Shown here one piece after another: positions 52,666-64,000 of a stretch of 64,000 nucleotides of DNA (its first letter is position 1; each line of letters starts with the position of its first letter). This stretch comes from Buxus sempervirens (taxonomy: Eukaryota; Streptophyta; Magnoliopsida; Buxales; Buxaceae): NCBI GenBank assembly GCA_947561395.2, contig OX387183.1, forward strand, positions 35,700,853 through 35,764,852, in the 5' to 3' direction. Both the position numbers and the translations under genes were made by a program. The notes under the pieces were generated by a model that worked only from the letters and a program-made list of their open reading frames with translations, searched no databases and was not told the DNA's origin.

Positions 52666-55600
52666 TCAAGGAAAATACCTTTTTACCGCATCAGAGTTAA
52701 TTGGCTCAGGAAAATCTAACCCATCCATTTCTGCTAAGATGAGTGCACCCCCTGACAGGACCTTCTTGACGACATAAGGCCCTTCCCAATTGGGCTTGAA
52801 CTTACCACGAGGGTCTTCCAAAAATGGTAGAATTTTCTTTAGAACTAGGTTTCCCTCCTGGAAAGTTCTGGGCCTCACTTTCATATTGTAGGCCCAGGCC
52901 ATTCTCCTTTGGTACAACTGGCCATGACATAGTGCTTTCAACCGCTTTTCTTCTATCAGGTTGAGTTGATCATGTCTTGACTGTATCCATTCAGCTTCTT
53001 CCAATTCTGCCTCCATGAGCACTCTAAGTGATGGGATTTCTACTTCCACTGGCAAGACTGCTTCCGTTCCATAGACTAGGGAATACGGGTTGCCCCGGTT
53101 GAGGTTCGGATCGAGGTTCTGTAGGCATGTAAGGCAAGTGGTAGCATTTCATGCCAATCCTTGTAGCTCACTACCATCTTCTGAATGATTTTCTTTATGT
53201 TCTTATTTGCTGCTTCTACTGCCCCATTCATCTTTGGCCTGTACGGAGCTGACTTGTGGTGAGTGATCTGAAACTGCTCACACATTTTCTTCATGTCCTT
53301 GTTCTTAATATTTGAAGCATTGTCTGATACTATGGCATTTGGCAGTCCATAGCGACAAATGATATTGTGCTTCAAAAATTTAATAACATGGTTGCTTGTG
53401 ATGTTCGCATATGAAGCTGCTTCTTCCCATTTAGTGAAGTAATCAATCACCACCAGGATAAATCTGTGCCCGTTCGATGCCTTAGGTGAAATCATACCAA
53501 TGACGTCTATGCCCCACATATAGAAGGGCCATGGTGATGTCATGTTGTGCAACTCACCTGGGGGTGCATGCTTATTATCTGCATATATCTGACATTGGTG
53601 GCATCTCTTGACATGTATACAGCAATCATGCTCCATGGTCGTCCAGTAATAGCCCAACCTCAAGATCTTCTTTGCCAACATGTGCCCACTCATATGGGGC
53701 CCACAAACTCCTCCATGTATGGTCTCAATCAGCCTTTCTAATTCAGCCTTAGCAACACACCTGAGCAAAATGTCGTTATGTGACCTCTTGTACAAATGTC
53801 CACCACTTAGCAGAAATTGACCAGCCAATCTCTGTATTGTTCTATTCTCAGTAGCAGTGGCATTTTCTGGCAGACTTCGATTGTTCAAGAAATTTTTGAT
53901 ATCTTGAAACCACGGTGCTTCTTCTTTTGGTGCTCCCTCTAGAACGAGACAGTAAGCCGGTTCATCTCTAACCTCAATTTCCAGCGGTCTGATGTCTACT
54001 CCTTCTGGTATGCTGACCATTGAAGCCAAGGTTGCTAGAGCATCCGTAAACTGATTCTTGGCCCTTGGCATATAGTTGAAGGAAATTCGAGTGAAATTTG
54101 TGCTCATTTCTACCAAATACTGGTGATAGGGGATCAATTTATGATCCTTGGTTTTCCATTCACCAGTTGTTTGGAAGATGATAAGACTCGAATCCCCGTA
54201 TACGTCAAGTTCCTCTACTTCGTGATCCATGGCGGCTTGCAACCCAATTATGCATGCCTCATATTCTGCAATATTATTGGTGCACTGGAATCTCAGCTTT
54301 ACTGCAATCAGGATGTGTGAACCATCTGGTTTAACCAAGACTGCCCCTATTCCATTCCCATTCATGTTGGCGGCCCCATCGAAGAACATCTGCCAAGAAC
54401 TCTCACTGTCCTCCTCTTCAGTGTACAGAATTGCCTTATCTGGGAAGTTGGTCTTCAAGGGTTGATATTCTGGTAGAGGATGTGCAGCCAGGTGATCAGC
54501 TATGGCTTGACCCTTGATCGCCTTCTGGGTGATGTATGTGAGGTCAAACTCGGACAGTAGTAGTTGCCACTTTGCCATCCTGCCAGTCAGTGCCGGTTTC
54601 TCAAATAAATACTTCAGCGGGTCCATCCGGGATATCAATAGTATGGAGTGACTAAGAAAGTAATGCCTTAGCCTCTGAGTTACCCACACTAGAGCACAAC
54701 AGGTCTTCTCCAATGATGAATACTTGGCTTCATATTCCGTGAATTTTTTTACTTAGATAGTAAATGGCCCTTTCTTTTCTACTAGTCTCATCGTGCTGCC
54801 CCAAGACGCATCCCATCGATGTTTCCAACACTGACAAGTACAGGATCAGTGGTCTTCCTGGCGTTGGTGGCACTAGCACCGGCGAGTTCAGTAGATATTC
54901 CTTGATTGTATCAAAGGCCTGCTGGCAATCCTCATTCCAGACCGTCGGGTTATCTTTCCTCAGAAGCTTAAAAATTGGTTCACAGATAGCAGTGAGCTGT
55001 GCTATGAACTAGCTTATGTACTGAATCCTCCCAAGAAAACCACGAACCTCCTTCTCGGTTCTGGGTGCTGGCATTTCAATTATGGCCTTGGCCTTAGCCG
55101 GGTCAATTTCAATTCCTCTTCGGCTCACTATAAACCCCAGTAACTTCCCTGATGTAGCCCCAAAGACGCACTTAGCTGGGTTGAGCCGTAGACTGTACTT
55201 CCTGAGCCGATCAAACACCTTTTTCAGATTGATCAAGTGGTCCTCCTCTTTGCATGATTTGGCAATCATATCGTCCACGTAGACCTCCATCTCCTTGTGG
55301 ATCATATCATGGAATAGTGCAGTCATGGCCCGCTGGTATGTTGCCCCAGCGTTCTTAAGCCCAAATGGCATGACCGTATAGTGGAATGTGCCCCAAGGTG
55401 TGATAAATGCTGTTTTCTCTTGATCCTCCTTAGCCATCTTGATCTGATTATATCCCGAGAACCCATCCATGAAGGAGAACAGGCTATGTACCGTAGTATT
55501 ATCGACCAGAATGTCGATGTGTGGAAGCGGAAAATCATCCTTTGGGCTTGCTTTGTTTAAGTCTCTATAATCCACGCACATTCTGACTTTTCCGTCCTTC

Positions 55601-56867
55601 TTGGGTACCGGAACTGTTTGACCACTTCGTCCTTGACCTTCAGAGTCCACTCAGGTTTCAATCTTCTCAGCTTCTGCTTGATTGGCTTAACCCCTGGCAC
55701 AATTGGCAACTTATGCACCACCATGTTTGTGTCCAACCCCGGCATGTCACGATACGACCAAGCAAACACATCCTTGTAATCTGCCAAGAATCGTGACATT
55801 TCATTTTGCTGCACATTAGACAAGCATGACCCGATTTTCACAATTTTTGGGTCCTCTTCGGTCCCAAGATTTATGGATATGGTCTCCTCAATATTAGGTT
55901 GGACCCCCTTTTCATGACGTTCCAATTGGTATTCAATTTCTTTTGGAACGTCTTCTTCTTCGACCTCGGTCTCTTCTTCGATCCCCATAAGGTCAAAGTC
56001 GAGCTCAAAGTTGAAGTCATATTCAACTTGGTCCAATTCGGTCTGATTATATGGTTCATAAGTGGTTTGGACTTTTTGAAAAAATTAAATTTTCTAGAAA
56101 AAATAGAAAAATCTTTTTGGGTTTTTTGTGAGCCTTCTAAACATAATTCCCCTGAAGACGAAGGCCCATTAGAACCTTCAGGGAAATGGCATTCCACTAT
56201 TGGAATTTTTTTTTTGGAAGCCGCGTTAGTTTGCCGAACAAACGCTGCTTCAAAGGTAAGGGGAGTTTCCTCCCAATTGTTCATTATAAAATTTTGGGGA
56301 GCAGGGGAAATAAGGAAAGCCTACTCCTCAAGCCTAGTATCCGATGCCATCATCACCGGGTGGGTACTGCCCTTTTCTGCTACGGGGCCCAATCTGGATA
56401 TAACCTCATCCGGAATCTTCACTGCGGCCCAGTCAATAAATGGTAGCTCGTTGTCATTACCAATCTTCTAGCATTCAGTCATGGCGAAGAAAGCCCCCAC
56501 ACCTTCAGAGAAGTCTGTTCGCTGCTCTGGTTGTGGCCCAGGCCCATCCACTGCTCCCAGTATTGGAAATGGGTTGTATGGTTGCAAGGCCGAGACAAAA
56601 GGCTTTTGGAATGGGTTGATGTTGTAGTAGGGAGGCTTGGACTGGTCCATGGGAGGAGATATTTGGATTGTATAGGAGGGTTTAGGGAAACTTTCCCTTA
56701 GATGAGGGAGTTTTCCTTTGCTTCTTTCCTTTCCTTCTTCATGCTTCATCCTCCTCCATCCTCTGGGCTTGAAGCCCAACCTTACTTTAGGGATCAGTTT
56801 CTTAGCCGTGATTGGCTCCACCATTCCCTGCAAATTGATTCCCAGGCCTTTCCCCGAGTGAAAGTGG
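52666..56867 (-). pseudogene. pol of element C, decayed
   Basis: Pieces in different frames: integrase end (52666-53055), RNase H, second RNase H and integrase core (53076-54713), RT (55009-55650, with YVDDMIA), N-terminal linker (55557-56461) and G-patch (GKGLGINLQG, about 56830). Damage: a lost G in the run near 53086, an extra T near 54750, TAG in the minus frame near 55008, and a deletion of about 54 bp near 55615 in the RT N-terminus compared with A. A further stop at 56468-56470 follows FFAMTEC. It cannot make a complete polyprotein. Confidence 0.85.
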
Positions 56868-59800
56868 TATTTTTCCATCACTTTCTTCACCATTTCTTCT
56901 GCAGTAGTCTGTTTCTTTTCTTTTTTCTCACACCCGCCAGGTATGAAATTGACCGTTTCAAATTGAAACGAGTGAAACGCAATCTTGTCGACAGTTAAGT
57001 CTACATTGATTAAGGGTACATCAGGTGACACGATGGGCGGCACCAAGTTTTCGGCTAGGACTGTTATCACCCTTTGCCCTCTTACATATTTCACCATTTG
57101 GTGGAGCGTGGATGGTATTGCCCTAGCCGAATGTATCCACGGCCTTCTTAGGAGCAGATTGAAAACTGCGGGTATATCCATCACCTCAAATGTGATGTTA
57201 AAGATATTCGGCCCGATTGTGATTGGCAGTTCAATCTCCCCTAGGGAGTGGGTCTTGGAGCTATCAAAAGCCCTTACTATCCGTCCATTCTGTTTAATTT
57301 TTGACTGGTCCAGACCCAGCTTGACAAAAGTGATTAACGGGTAAACGTTTAACGCCGACCCGTTGTCAATTAGTACCCGTGCAATCATGCAGCCCTTACA
57401 AAGCACTGTGATGTGCAAAGGGTCAACATGATAACACCCACCTGGGCTGATCTCACCCTCTGAGAAACTTATCACATTATGTGACAAGATTTGACCAACC
57501 ATTTTGCCAAGCTGATCTGGATCAATGGTCTGGGATACATGTGCACTCTGTAGCACCCTTAACAATGCATCCCTGTGCTTTTCGGACTTCAGCAAAAGGC
57601 CCAGTATTGAAATCTGGGCCGGGACCTTGTTTAGCTGATTCACAAGATTGAATTCACTTTTCTTAATTATTCTTATGAGGTCTGCTACCTCATTTTCTGC
57701 ACCCTGGGGGGTGTCTTCTCCCACTTTGTTTTTTCCTTTTTGTTTTCTTTTTTCTTCATTTTCTTTTTTTTGTTTTTCTGCTTCTGTCTCCTTTTCTTTC
57801 TCCTCACCCCCTGCACATCTCCCCGACCTCGTCATGAGGTTCACCTCCTCCTGGTTCTGGTTCCTAACCACTGGAACCGTAGCCGTGATTCCCTCGCTGT
57901 AATTCCATGGTACAGCGGCCTCAGAGTAGGCTAATTTAGGGATGTTAACCACTAGTGGCTGGAGTTTGGACCGGGATGTATGAACCGGTTTAGGGATAGT
58001 CTGGGCTGGTTGAACATTTACAACCAAGGGTTGAAGTTTGGAATTTGTGGGGATAGAAGAAGTGATGGAAGCAGTGGTGGGGTCAAGGTTGATGACCAGT
58101 GGAGCCTTTGATGGCTTGGATGGTGAATAAGTGGGTGGACTACAATTGAAGACCAATGGAGGCCTTGCAGTGTTTATTTGGGCCATGAGAGAGGAGACCT
58201 GATTCAAAGAGGAACTGATGTCCTTAGCAGCATGATTGTTCTTCTGAGAGACCATGTTGATCTCCTCTTCCTCCTCCTCTTGGAAGAAATGGACCTGGAC
58301 TGTGGTCCCCACAGGTGCTATAAGCTGAGATGGGTCAAAGGCCCTTCTCGTGGTGGATATGGCAGTGATGGAGTTGGATGGGCTTGCCCCATTGTGGTAG
58401 GGCAGAGGGTTCTGCCCAATATTATTCCCGGACGGTGCGGGTGCAGCAGTGTTAAAAACCAAGGCCTTCTGGTCCAACAAGTCCTGGATCGCATGCTTCA
58501 ACACTCAACAAGCATCTGTAGAGTGCCCCGGTGCACCCATGTGGAAGTCACAGGTGACTGCCGGATAAAAATTCCTCCCCTTAGTGGCATTCGGGCTTGG
58601 TTCCTTCAAGGTCACATATTCCCCTTTCAGCAGGGTTGGCAATAATTGGGAAAGAGATACAGGAAGGGGAGTAAAGACTCGGTTCTTTCTTGCTGTGAAC
58701 CAGGCCTCCCTCTCTTCCTTGGAAAAAGTCCTCCTTGGGTTAGCTGGCACAGAGGGAGAGAAATTGACATTGTGTGGGGTCTGATAAGAGTGCTGGGCCT
58801 GTTGGGCCTGCTGGGGTGCAGAGATATTCACGTAAAGCGGCTTCTTGGCTGGAGGAGCCTGGACCAGATTCACTTCCCCTTCTTTTCGAGCCCCGGCCTT
58901 TTTGAATCCAGCCCCTTTCTTCTGGGCCATGGAGGCAGAGGAATCAGCCTACCCAGTCAAGGTAGAGTAGTCTATCAGCCTTCCTGACCTGACCCCCTCC
59001 TCGATCCGGTCCACCACTTGCACCAGGGCTGCAAAGTTGGTGGTAATCTGACCCACCAGATGGTTGTAGAAGGGCTGCCCCAGTGTGCCCATAAACGTGG
59101 AGATCATCTCCGGTTCTTGCATAGGTGGTCTGACCTGGGAGGCGGCCTCTCTCCACCTCTTGGCATACTGCCGTACTGGCTCATCTTTCCCCTTGCTCAT
59201 CCTCATCATGTCGTACCGGTCCGGCACGATCTCAGAGTTAAACTTGTATTGGTCCAGGAACGCGTCGGCCAAGTCCTTCCACCTCCTGATCCTTCCATGG
59301 TCCACTGTAGCGAACCACCTAAGAGCTGATCAGGTCAAACTCCTCTTGAAGAGTTGAATTAATATGCCGTCATCCTGGCCAAATTGGCATAGAGCCCCGC
59401 AGTATAATTTTAAATGGCTCATGGGGCAGCCTGTGCCGTCGAACTTGTTGAAGTCCGGGCACTTGAACTTGGCCGGTAGACATACATCAGGGTATATGCA
59501 CAGATCCTCGAAGGTGGTGCCTCTATGGCTGTTTCCTCCCTTCACTTCCTTCAGTTCTTCCTGGATCCTTTCTATTCTGAGCAGCATTTTCCTTTCCATC
59601 TCTTCTCTAGCTTTTTCCTTCTCCAGTTCTTTCTCGGATTCTGCTGTATTTTCCCTGATCAGAATGGGTTCAGGGACCGGTTCAGATATGGGCTCAGGCA
59701 TGGGTTGAGCCGGAGGCGGCATGTAGGCCTGAGGTGGTGGTGCCTGATGGGAGGTAAATGCTTGGTTTTGGGCATGGGCCTGTTGGGCCTGAGCCGCCAG

Positions 59801-59902
59801 TAAGTCTCCCAGCATCTTGGCCAAACCAGCCACTTGCTCCTGCAGCTGAGCAAAGTCCTGAGCGGGTACGGTGGCTTGGGCTTGGTTCTCCTCAGTATTC
59901 AT
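56868..59902 (-). pseudogene. gag-protease of element C, decayed
   Basis: Start MNTEENQAQ at 59902. Gag domain, knuckle (CDFHMGAPGHSTDAC, about 58560-58505) and protease (VLIDNGSALNV, about 57380-57350) are recognisable. Stops: one before 58505 (TGA after the knuckle, C of CWVLK lost), one near 58948, and a TGA in the gag domain near 59330 (WFATVD region). At the position of A's gag-pol stop, C has TAC (Tyr), so gag-pro and pol share one frame here. Confidence 0.85.
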
Positions 59903-60075
59903 GGCTCTTGCTTTAGATCTGGTCACGGGAGCAATGGTTGCAAATAAATGTACCTGGAGAAGAAAAATCAAAAGAACATGTTAGCTTTCATTTAACTTGA
60001 GTCACACCCCTATACAGGTAGACAAGTAGGTTAGGTGAACACCAGTCCAGGTTTTTTTTTTTTTGTTTTTTTTTG

Positions 60076-60760
60076 TTGGAATATTTTGGGGCTTCCAAGG
60101 GTCCTGCAAATTTTTGATTTGATTGGTACGAAAAAGACCAACCAAGGGTTTTTATGGAATATTTTAGGGCTTCCAGAGGTCCCACATTTTTTGATTTGAT
60201 TGATAAAAATAACCAACCAAGGTTTTCATGGAATGTTCTAGGACTTCCAGATGTCCCACAAATGTTTTGATTTGATTGATAAAAACAACCAACCAAAGGT
60301 TTCTTGGAATATTCTAGGGCTTCCAAGTGTCTCACAAATGTTTTGATTTGATTGATAAAAATAACCAACCAAAGGTTTCTTGGAATATTCTAGGGCTTCC
60401 AAGTGTCCCACAAATGTTTTGATTTGATTGATAAAAATAACCAACCAAAGGTTTCTTGGAATATTCTAGGGCTTCCAAGTGTCCCACAAATGTTTTGATT
60501 TGATTTGATTGATAAAAATAACCAACCAAGGTTTTCATGGAATATTCTAGGGCTTCCAAGTGTCCCACATTTTTTTTTGATTGATAAAAATAACCAACCA
60601 AGGTTTTCATGGAATATTCTAGGGCTTCCAGAGGTCCCATTTTTTTTTGATTTGATTGATAAAAATAACCAACCAAGGTTTTCATGGAATATTCTAGGGC
60701 TTCCAAGTGTCCCACATTTTTTTTGATTCGATTGATAAAAATAACCAACCAAAGGTTTCT
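60076..60760 (-). repeat. Leader minisatellite of element C
   Basis: About nine copies of a 70-80 bp unit, each with a TTGGAATATTCTAGGGCTTCCAA-type dyad and a TTTGATTGATAAAAATAACC segment. Copy number is clearly higher than in A. Confidence 0.85.
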
Positions 60761-61048
60761 TTTCTTTTTTTTATTATTGTTTTTTTCAAATTTGCTGAAT
60801 TTTCTCAGTTTTCAAGTTCAAAAGTTTGACTGAAACATGTTTGAATTGAGTTGATATCAAAAAATAGGACACCTTAGCTTGCTCTTTGAGTTTCAACATT
60901 GTGTTTAATCTTACAGGAATATATTTTTTTATATTTTTTTGAAACATTTTTATATTTTCTTTGGGGTGCCTAAGGATTATCTACAGTGTTTAGGCATCTT
61001 AAGTTTGAAAATTCGGGCTGAAAAAGCCAATTTATGCATTTTCTGCAT

Positions 61049-61189
61049 GTATCCGGTATTAAATACCGGATAAGGATATGTCTTATTGTATCCGGCAACA
61101 ATGACCGGATACAGCATAATCCTTTGTATCCGGTAATATGTACCGGATATGAAGATAATTGTTTTTAACCGGCCTGAGTTACCGGTTAA
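61049..61189 (-). promoter_or_regulatory. Palindrome array in the leader of C
   Basis: Units at 61049, 61088, 61126 and 61165 (spacing 39, 38, 39). The last is TTAACCGG-N9-CCGGTTAA. Confidence 0.85.
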
Positions 61190-62533
61190 TGCCGAAATGA
61201 CCATTTTTGACTCATTTTTTCACCAGATTAGGTTTTTTTCATTCCCACTTGATGTTCACCTTAATTTGACCTTCAAAACTTGCCCCAAATTGGGCTTGGA
61301 CATCATACTTGCAAAATCCCCAAATTCATGAAAAGAAAATGGCTTTACCTTGCCACCTTGTATTACCTTCAATATGGTATTCAGAGTATACCTTGGCCAG
61401 TAGAACATGCAAACGGCCTTCCCACATTTACACCCAATTCCCCAAACGCAATTGTGTGCTTTTAGCTGAAAACGTGTCTCTCCACCTTCAAGCGTATGGT
61501 TTTTGGGTTTTGGCTTAATTGGCAACTTAGAAGTCAAGTCTAGTGATGCCCAGAATAGAATCACAGATCCCATTGTCATCACATCATTGACTCAAATTCT
61601 AAGGTGAATGTTTTCACTTTCGCTTTCCGAAGTCACGACCTCGGTGCGCCAAGCTACCCACATTCATGGTTCAACTTCCTATAGTTAAAAGGGTAGGCTG
61701 TGCAAAGTGTTTATTGTGCTCAAGTGCAATTTAAAATTGAGGTAACATTCACAACGTCCCAGCCCCTTGCCACTCTTTTTCATAGCCATGCATTCAATTT
61801 CAAGCCAAAGCACATATGACAATATAATGAAGCTAAATACAAGCAAGCAAGGGCCAAAGCAACCAAATATGCACAAAAATATTACATGCCCAAAAAGTGG
61901 TATAAAAACATGTTATTTGGTGCAAACAACAATTAAACCATGTAAGCATGCTTGAAACCCAAAAGCATCCCCTAAAATTCCAGATTTTCATGCTCTTTTT
62001 CATGCTCAAAGTGTACCATTTCTACCCAAATTGATGCCTAAAAATTTAGCACTACTTGACATGATACAAGAAAAGTTTTGATGGTAAAAGCATGCTTTAA
62101 AACTCCCAAAATATGCACTAAATTTCCAGATTTTTTTTCTTTGCTTTCATGCTCAAATCAAGTCCTCCTATACCCCCAAATCAAAGGCATGGCATCATAC
62201 AAACATTAAGCACAAAAAAACTTTATTCATGGCAAAACATGCTTGAATACCCAAAATACACATAAAATTTCCAAATTTCAAATATTGTATATTTTTTTAG
62301 CTCATGGCCTTCAAACCCCAAAATAACACATGCTATCACATAATATAGCCAAGTCATATCACAATATGGGTTTTCTTTTCAACAAAAATCAAGCAACATG
62401 CTTATGCCTTTATCCATGCGCATTCTCTAGTCATATAAATCAAATTTGAGATTCAAATATACACAAGCAAAGTAATCAAAATAGCAAGCATTCAAAAGAA
62501 AAACCATGAATATACACAAAATGGCTTAAATCC
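61190..62533 (-). other. Untranslated leader of element C, cut before the primer site
   Basis: Aligns with 18515 to about 19862 of A. It ends in GGCTTAAATCC; in A this is followed by the primer site and LTR, here by a copia LTR. No coding frame supported. Confidence 0.6.
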
Positions 62534-62748
62534 TGAAAGAGTAGAGGACTACTCTATAGGTCCACGATCTACAACAATTCAGAATTTAACAATGCGGAAA
62601 CATACACACAGAGAATTATACGAGGAAACCTGAATCCAGATCCAGGAAAAACCTCGAGTCTATATGAGGCGACTAACCCTTCGAATTTCCACTATTGAAT
62701 GAAAAGACAATTACAAAGGAGCACATACTTAACCTTTAAAATTGAACT

Positions 62749-62945
62749 CACTCAACAGCAATCCACAGTAATCCACAGCTCGAATCCACGAACTGCAACA
62801 CAGCTTGAATCCACAAGCTGCAAACCCCGATCAATCCAGATCGCAAACAATCACTCAACAGTGATCCACAGTTCGAGCCAACGAACTGCAACACAGCTTG
62901 AATCCACAAGCTGCAGAACACGATCAATCCAAATCGCAACAATCA
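62749..62945. repeat. Two-copy tandem repeat in the copia LTR
   Basis: A unit of about 103 bp starts at 62749 and again, shortened, at 62852. It contains AACTGCAACACAGCTTGAAT and an internal inverted CAGCTTG/CAAGCTG pair. Confidence 0.7.
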
Positions 62946-63486
62946 CCTCAGAATCCACTGAGATGATCCAATGATGTAGAAATCCACCTCTGCATCGAAC
63001 AAAGCCGATCACCAATCCAGGCGATCACACGATCAGGTGAAGTTCCGAATTGAAGAAGAATCCTCAACCTTCAATTCCAGGCGATCTATCTCAGATCTCC
63101 CCCTCACTCGATCACCGACTCTCTAAAGAATAATTGATCGAATCTTGAACACCTCAAGATCCGAAATCAAATTGATCTAAAGAAAAAAGTCATTTCTAAA
63201 AATTACAGCACGTCTATTTAAAGGAGAGAACTCAGATCGCGTCGAGCGCTGGTGGCGTCGTGGTGCGATCGGGGTAGACGGCTGGAAGCGAACTCAAGTC
63301 CCGCTCAGAATAGGTTGAATCAGTTAAGGGCGCCCCGCCAGCGAGCTGCTAGCGGGAGAGAACGCGGCATGTGCACAGCTGATCATATAATCTTCAATCT
63401 CGCTTTGCGCTACCAGCGGCGTGTCGGCGTCGCCTTACGACGCTAGTGCATGTGCCTTATTTTCAAAGCACTGATTCACTTATGCA

Positions 63487-63590
63487 CTGCCAGCGGAGTG
63501 GCAGCGGCATTGATCTTCACAAGTGCCTTTACAAGAAATGCTCTATTTAGAAAATCTTTCATTTCCTTGAGCTACCAGCAGCGTGGTAGC
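63487..63590. repeat. Short perfect hairpins in the copia LTR
   Basis: CTGCCA-GCGGAG-TGGCAG (63487-63504) and GCTACCA-GCAGCG-TGGTAGC (63571-63590). A weaker version is at 63409-63428. Arms differ but pairing is kept and loops are similar. Confidence 0.6.
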
Positions 63591-63729
63591 TGTGTGGCAG
63601 CATCGTCTTCTTCTTCTTTAATAAATTCACTAAATTTTCATTATTTAATCTGCACATCTTGAAGATTTATTAGAAGACATAATTTGTCAAACATTTGCCA
63701 TAAAAGGAGTGTGAGTTTTCACACTTACA

Positions 63730-64000
63730 ATCTCCCCCTTGGCAAATGCCTGACAACAACCTTAAAGCAGTGTTTAATATCAAACTCAGTTAATATTGAT
63801 TTCCATTTAAGAATTTTAAAACCACACTGATAAGGAGAGACACAATGATTTTAGAGAATCCAGAATTTCATTCATTCAAAAAGGATATACATTGTTCCAA
63901 CAGATATATACACAGTTATATACACATCCAACCAACCAACATAAAACTTCCCTTACAAACCCACAGAAAACTCCTCCACAAGCCAACTTTCAGAAACATA
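63730..64000 (-). mobile_element. Internal end of the copia element with polypurine tract
   Basis: Begins with the complement of the polypurine tract (63730-63743). The remaining 250 bp show no ORF and are likely the untranslated part after pol. The element continues beyond the window. Confidence 0.6.

Larger units (their letters stand above)
42616..62533 (-). mobile_element. Element C: Tat/Ogre element with decayed gag-pol, inserted in the LTR of B
   Basis: Same plan as A: 3' LTR (42616-44949), 3' untranslated stem-loops, antisense genes 1 and 2 (46818-51697, plus strand), pol and gag (52666-59902, minus), hairpin minisatellite, palindrome array and leader. It breaks off at 62533, a few bases before the expected primer site, where a copia LTR begins. 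Its 5' LTR must lie outside the window, if it survives. Confidence 0.9.
62534..63729 (-). repeat. 3' LTR of a copia element
   Basis: Plus-strand TGAAAGAG to CACTTACA; on the element strand TGTAAGTGTG to CTCTTTCA, about 1.2 kb. It is followed (plus strand) by ATCTCCCCCTTGGC, the complement of the polypurine tract GCCAAGGGGGAGAT typical of plant copia elements. AATCC (62529-62533) would be its target duplication; the partner lies outside. Confidence 0.75.

Overview
The window is nuclear DNA from a flowering plant, probably a eudicot. It is AT-rich, has introns with GT/AG borders, and holds one host receptor gene buried in nested transposons. No prokaryotic feature, tRNA gene or rRNA gene was seen.

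Layout. (1) A host LRR receptor gene (LRR-VIII-2 type) lies on the minus strand. Twelve exons run from 29230 down to 22999; its 3' part (further LRRs, any malectin and kinase domains) must lie left of the window. Its introns hold a 5'-truncated LINE (176-479 plus 22169-22430), a CACTA transposon carrying pieces of a Sec14/CRAL-TRIO gene (23390-25290), a MITE (27687-28148) and a small copia-like piece (about 26112-26404). (2) Element A (480-22163, minus strand) is a 21.7 kb Ty3/gypsy retrotransposon of the Tat/Ogre group inserted in the LINE. It has near-identical LTRs, a 5-bp target duplication, an Arg-tRNA-type primer site and a polypurine tract. (3) Element B (29855 to 42615 and beyond) is an older, internally deleted relative, itself inserted in the left end of a CACTA-like element. 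(4) Element C (42616-62533, minus strand) is a further relative inserted in B's 5' LTR. It has decayed gag-pol and lacks its 5' LTR in this window because (5) a copia element (LTR 62534-63729, running off the right edge) is inserted next to its primer site.

How the Tat/Ogre elements work. The minus strand encodes gag, protease, G-patch, reverse transcriptase, RNase H, a second RNase H and integrase. Between pol and the 3' LTR, the opposite strand carries two genes with introns: gene 1 (740 codons, plant-mobile-domain-like, RG-rich) and gene 2 (PMD/DUF7745-like plus coiled coil). Gene 1 is intact in A. Gene 2 of A and both genes of C carry at least one disabling change.

Main observation. All three elements carry arrays of 25-bp interrupted palindromes (8-bp arms, 9-bp centre, consensus GTATCCGG-N9-CCGGATAC) repeated at a nearly constant 39-bp spacing. 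In A and C these arrays sit in four places: the LTR upstream of its TATA box, just upstream of antisense gene 1, just upstream of the TATA box of antisense gene 2, and in the leader before gag. B keeps two arrays with different arm sequences but preserved symmetry. Other dyads and stem-loops in the same elements also keep their pairing while the arm sequence changes. This looks like a regulatory site system shared by sense and antisense transcription units. The guess that an antisense-gene product binds it, in the manner of VANC anti-silencing proteins, is inference.
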